This document shows positions 60,928 to 64,000 of a stretch of 64,000 nucleotides of DNA, one piece after another (positions within the stretch are counted from its first letter, which is position 1; each line of letters opens with the position of its first letter). The notes beneath the pieces are model-generated. The model was not told where the DNA came from and searched no databases. It was given only the letters and a program-made list of their open reading frames with translations. The position numbers were made by a program, and so were the translations under genes. This DNA is from Agrocybe praecox (Eukaryota; Basidiomycota; Agaricomycetes; Agaricales; Agrocybaceae). The stretch covers positions 2,233,945-2,297,944 of the forward strand of contig OZ024852.1 in assembly GCA_964017145.1 (NCBI GenBank), written 5' to 3'.

Positions 60928-63684
60928 GTGCACTGTATGTGTGACTCCGCGAGGGTAGGGAAGGTGGAAGACGATGAAAATGTATCAACAAAATTGGCCT
61001 GTTGCGGGTCGAAGAATCAATCCCAAGAAGAGGAATTAATTTAATATATCGAAGGTGAAGAAGGAAAAAACAAAAATGTATGTATGTACTACGTCTTATT
61101 GCCAGCTTGGCAGCGGTTCTTGGTTTTCTCTCTTTTATACTTTTTTCCCCTTTAAATTTATTATGGTCCTTTCCTTGTTCTATCTTGCGTATTCCTTGGT
61201 CCGTACAGGGCCTTTATAACCTCTGCCTTTCTACTTTCTTACCAGTTCGCGCATTCGCGGCCCAATGGACAAGTTGGGCTCGAGTCCTCGACAAACAGAC
61301 CTGAATCCGTTCCTTTTATTTCTGTCTGTCTTTTGAAGTTCAGGTTGGAATCGAACGATAGCTAGCTTTTTCCAGTTACGGTTGCTTAGTTTGTTTATAT
61401 ACCTCTTACCCATGTTTCGACGTGGTCGATATTTAATGTCTTTTTGGCTAGTTACCCCCTTTTTTTTCCCTTTTTTCATTTTCGTCGTCCTTGTTTCTTA
61501 CTGCGTACATGAAGCTTGTTACGTAGACTGTACGTAGTTGTTTATTGTCAGTTGGTAGATGCTTGGATTGTTATATCTGTCTGTCCTACTCCTTGCGCTT
61601 AGCATGCTTCAAGTTTAGTGTCCTCTGATTAACTATCTGTAGGTTTAGATGTTTTTGTTTTCCCAATTTATTCGCGTGTTTCCCATGATATTAACTATTC
61701 GAGCCCTCATCCTGAGGTTGATTATATGATTTAGACGAAGATCCACAGGTCCAGCATTCTGTAGGGACGACGTACATATACAAGACAAACGTCGGCGGTT
61801 AAATGCAGCATTTCTTTTATGATATACGCGGCGTGAGATTAGGGAAGACAGCATCAAGACGGCCGCTTAGAGAGAATGTGTGAATGGACCTGCAGTACAT
61901 AAATGCAACAGTTGAAGGATCCAAACAAAGGCGTAGAGGTAGATGCTCCTGCAGCCACGAGTTTGAAAGCACCTAGAGAATCTTCGACCAGAAAACGAAA
62001 TTATAGCAGTAATTTAACTTCAGTCAGGGGATTTGCAGATAGTCAACTTGGTTAGCTGAATGATAAGTTGTAGATAGTGCATGATTGATGTTCTTTTGAA
62101 GGCAGATATAGCGAACAACACACAAGCAAACCTCACGAGCGAAGTGAAGTTCCAAGCAGAAGCAAGTCCGCCCACAGTAGTTAAATGTTGAACATGAAGC
62201 CTTCAAAATTGGTACGGAGACCAAATAGAGCCATAGAGCCCTCTGAAAAGTTTGAAAAGATACATACCTTTTATAAATGTCGTGGGCGGTAGTCCAAGTG
62301 AATCCCAGAATATCGGGCATACTTGAGTTAGAAAATGGACAGAGCCTGGCCTGTTTTCGGTGTCTTTAGACGTATTTCGCACTTTACAAAGTGCACCCCA
62401 AGTGCGTGTAGTTTTCCTGATGGTTATGCTTCGAGACGAAACCGATGGAATCTGACAAAAACGCCAGGATTGCCCAAGTTACATATGAGGCTATCTCTGA
62501 GTTACCGGCGCCAGCTCAGTAGCCACGGCAAAGTTCGGCTGAGAAGATGTCCTTGTTTTGGTTTAGAAAGATAACCTCGCGTGCTTGTCTCCCGCTCTCC
62601 CGCTTTCGGGAGACTGAGTCTCCTCCCCCGGTAAACCGGATTTTCTGGGCGCCCTCCATCTCATGCGTAGCCGACAAGCGTACCTCGTCTTTGAATGGCT
62701 GCTACCGTTGCTTCCCGAATCTCTTTGACAAGGCTTGAAGGACGTTTTTTCGTGTATCTTAAACTGCCCCTACTTTTGTCAAAAGAAGAATTGATTCACT
62801 ATACACTGATTGAACACCTGCTCGAATTCTAATAGTAGTACTGGCAATTATGACGCTACACAATGCTCGTCTTCATCGTGTCACTGTTGTATATCTTGAC
62901 TATTTCAGACGGCGAGTCTCGCGTAGACCCTCACCAAGGCCCACTCACATTCGGGATCATCATCTTCTAACCAGCCCTAGCTTGAATTTTCTACAAACTT
63001 AACGATCAACCAGGAAGTTGAAGTGACTGCGGTTCGCATATTATTCAAGTCTTATTACTCATTGTTTTTTTACTGCGGTTCCTGTCGGCCCATGAGCTCA
63101 TCGTGATTTAGAATGGTTGGCAAGCACAGACAAGCTACGTAATTCCTCTTTTTGATACTTTTGGCCCTAATTTGGTAGCATCCGCATCAATTTCTGTCTT
63201 GTCCTAGACGAAGGTTCCGATGATCGAACATGCGCAGCAAAATCCTGCAGAAAATTTAACTCAAGACTTCCCAACGGTTTTAAATCCTGGCTATGCTTGC
63301 AGTATCATAGGGTCGAAAGTGCGTTCTTACGGAAATCTTACATCTAAAAAGAATAACGAGACGATATTCCCGTTGTTATCCGACAAGTTGGAGACAAATT
63401 CCAGGCAGTGCAACTTGTCTTGCACAAGTCATAGCCGTTTTGCTTGGCCAGCAGTTGTTTTCAAAATACCTTGATCCATATAGTCCACCAAGAAATCTAG
63501 GTTGAGACTTCCTTCTCACTTTCCTTCTACACATCCTCGATTCGCTGTGTCACCTTCGAAACGTTGACCCAAGCTCGCCGGGCGAGCACAGCTTCATTTG
63601 TGGTATAACACCCCGTCCTTGCTTTCATATTGGACCATAAGAGTCCTTCATATCACTTAACCTGCCAACTAACTCACACCCGTC
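60928..63684. other. Gene-free spacer before the aspartic protease
   Basis: Short frames on both strands lack family features. Around 62596-62621 there are small palindromes (CTCCCG...CGGGAG and GAGACTGAGTCTC). Otherwise no signal seen. Confidence 0.4.
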
Positions 63685-64000
63685 ATGCTATCGAGTGTAT
63701 CGCTACTGGCCGCCTCACTTATTCTAGTACAAGCGCTCGCTGCACCTCAGGCGAGCGCTCCTGTATCATCTGGTTTGACGATCCCTCTCACAAGAAGATC
63801 TCCGAACCTCAGAACACCTGAAGAATGGGGTGCATGGGCGAAAGCTCATCGTGAAGGACTGGAAGCGAAGTATGGCAACTCAAAGCATCAAAAGCGTGGT
63901 TCGGGAACCAATCTGTGAATCTGTCTCACGTTGCTTCGAGAAACATGTCATCTGAACTATATTGCAGATTGACGAATCAGAACGGCGACTCTAGGTATGT
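63685..64000 (+). CDS. Secreted aspartic protease (A1 family), 5' part only
   Basis: Exons 63685-63914 and 63968-63994, after which a GTATGT donor sits at the window edge, so the gene continues outside. The first 19 residues are a clear signal peptide (hydrophobic core LLAASLILVQALA, cleavage after AxA). A basic propeptide follows with IPLTRR, a short helix EEWGAWAKAHREGLEAKYG and KR at the likely processing site. After splicing the sequence reads LLTNQNGDSR, which matches the start of mature basidiomycete A1 proteases where LxNxxxxxY(x)GxIxIGTP follows. The catalytic DTG motifs would lie outside the window, so the family call rests on the prepro layout. Confidence 0.6.

Overview
The window is nuclear DNA of an intron-dense filamentous basidiomycete, most likely a mushroom-forming Agaricomycete. 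Almost every gene is cut by many 45-70 nt introns with GT(A/G)NGT donors and short pyrimidine-poor acceptors, and the gene set matches that group (multi-exon clathrin, Rho3, Zn2Cys6 factor with long Q-rich tail, C2/NB-ARC/TPR STAND protein, A1 aspartic protease). Exon models below were built by hand: each junction was checked for donor, acceptor, reading phase and continuity with the protein family.

Layout. 1-3.9 kb and 4.7-9.2 kb are gene-poor and rich in degenerate tandem repeats (1.25-2.8 kb; 5.5-6.6 kb), enclosing a small Ecl1-type gene (3.9-4.7 kb). 9.2-11.8 kb is histidyl-tRNA synthetase. 11.8-16.2 kb is largely empty. 16.2-41.4 kb is a dense housekeeping block: SmB (-), nitronate monooxygenase (+), pyruvate carboxylase (-), GDP-mannose transporter VRG4 (-), PQ-loop protein ANY1/SLC66A2 (+), clathrin heavy chain (+), Rho3 GTPase (-), Zn2Cys6 regulator (-). 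41.4-45.0 kb is empty. 45.0-57 kb is accessory in character: SIRT5-like sirtuin (-), a small orphan gene (+), an NLR-like C2/NB-ARC/TPR gene with an AT-rich, 252-bp-periodic TPR array (+), a small-GTPase::APH-kinase fusion (-) and a LYC1-type acetyltransferase (+). 57.7-60.9 kb is a CUE/CCCH/DUF1771/Smr protein. The last gene (63.7 kb to the edge) is the start of a secreted aspartic protease.

Functionally the middle block is secretory/Golgi and polarity heavy (clathrin, VRG4, ANY1-like PQ-loop protein, Rho3) plus core metabolism, but nothing suggests it is a co-regulated cluster; orientations are mixed. The points most worth a second look are the STAND gene with its exactly periodic repeat array and composition break, the GTPase-APH fusion, an unusually rich set of microexons (down to 5 nt), and the tandem arrays at the left end. 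No rRNA, convincing tRNA, CRISPR or intact transposon was seen.
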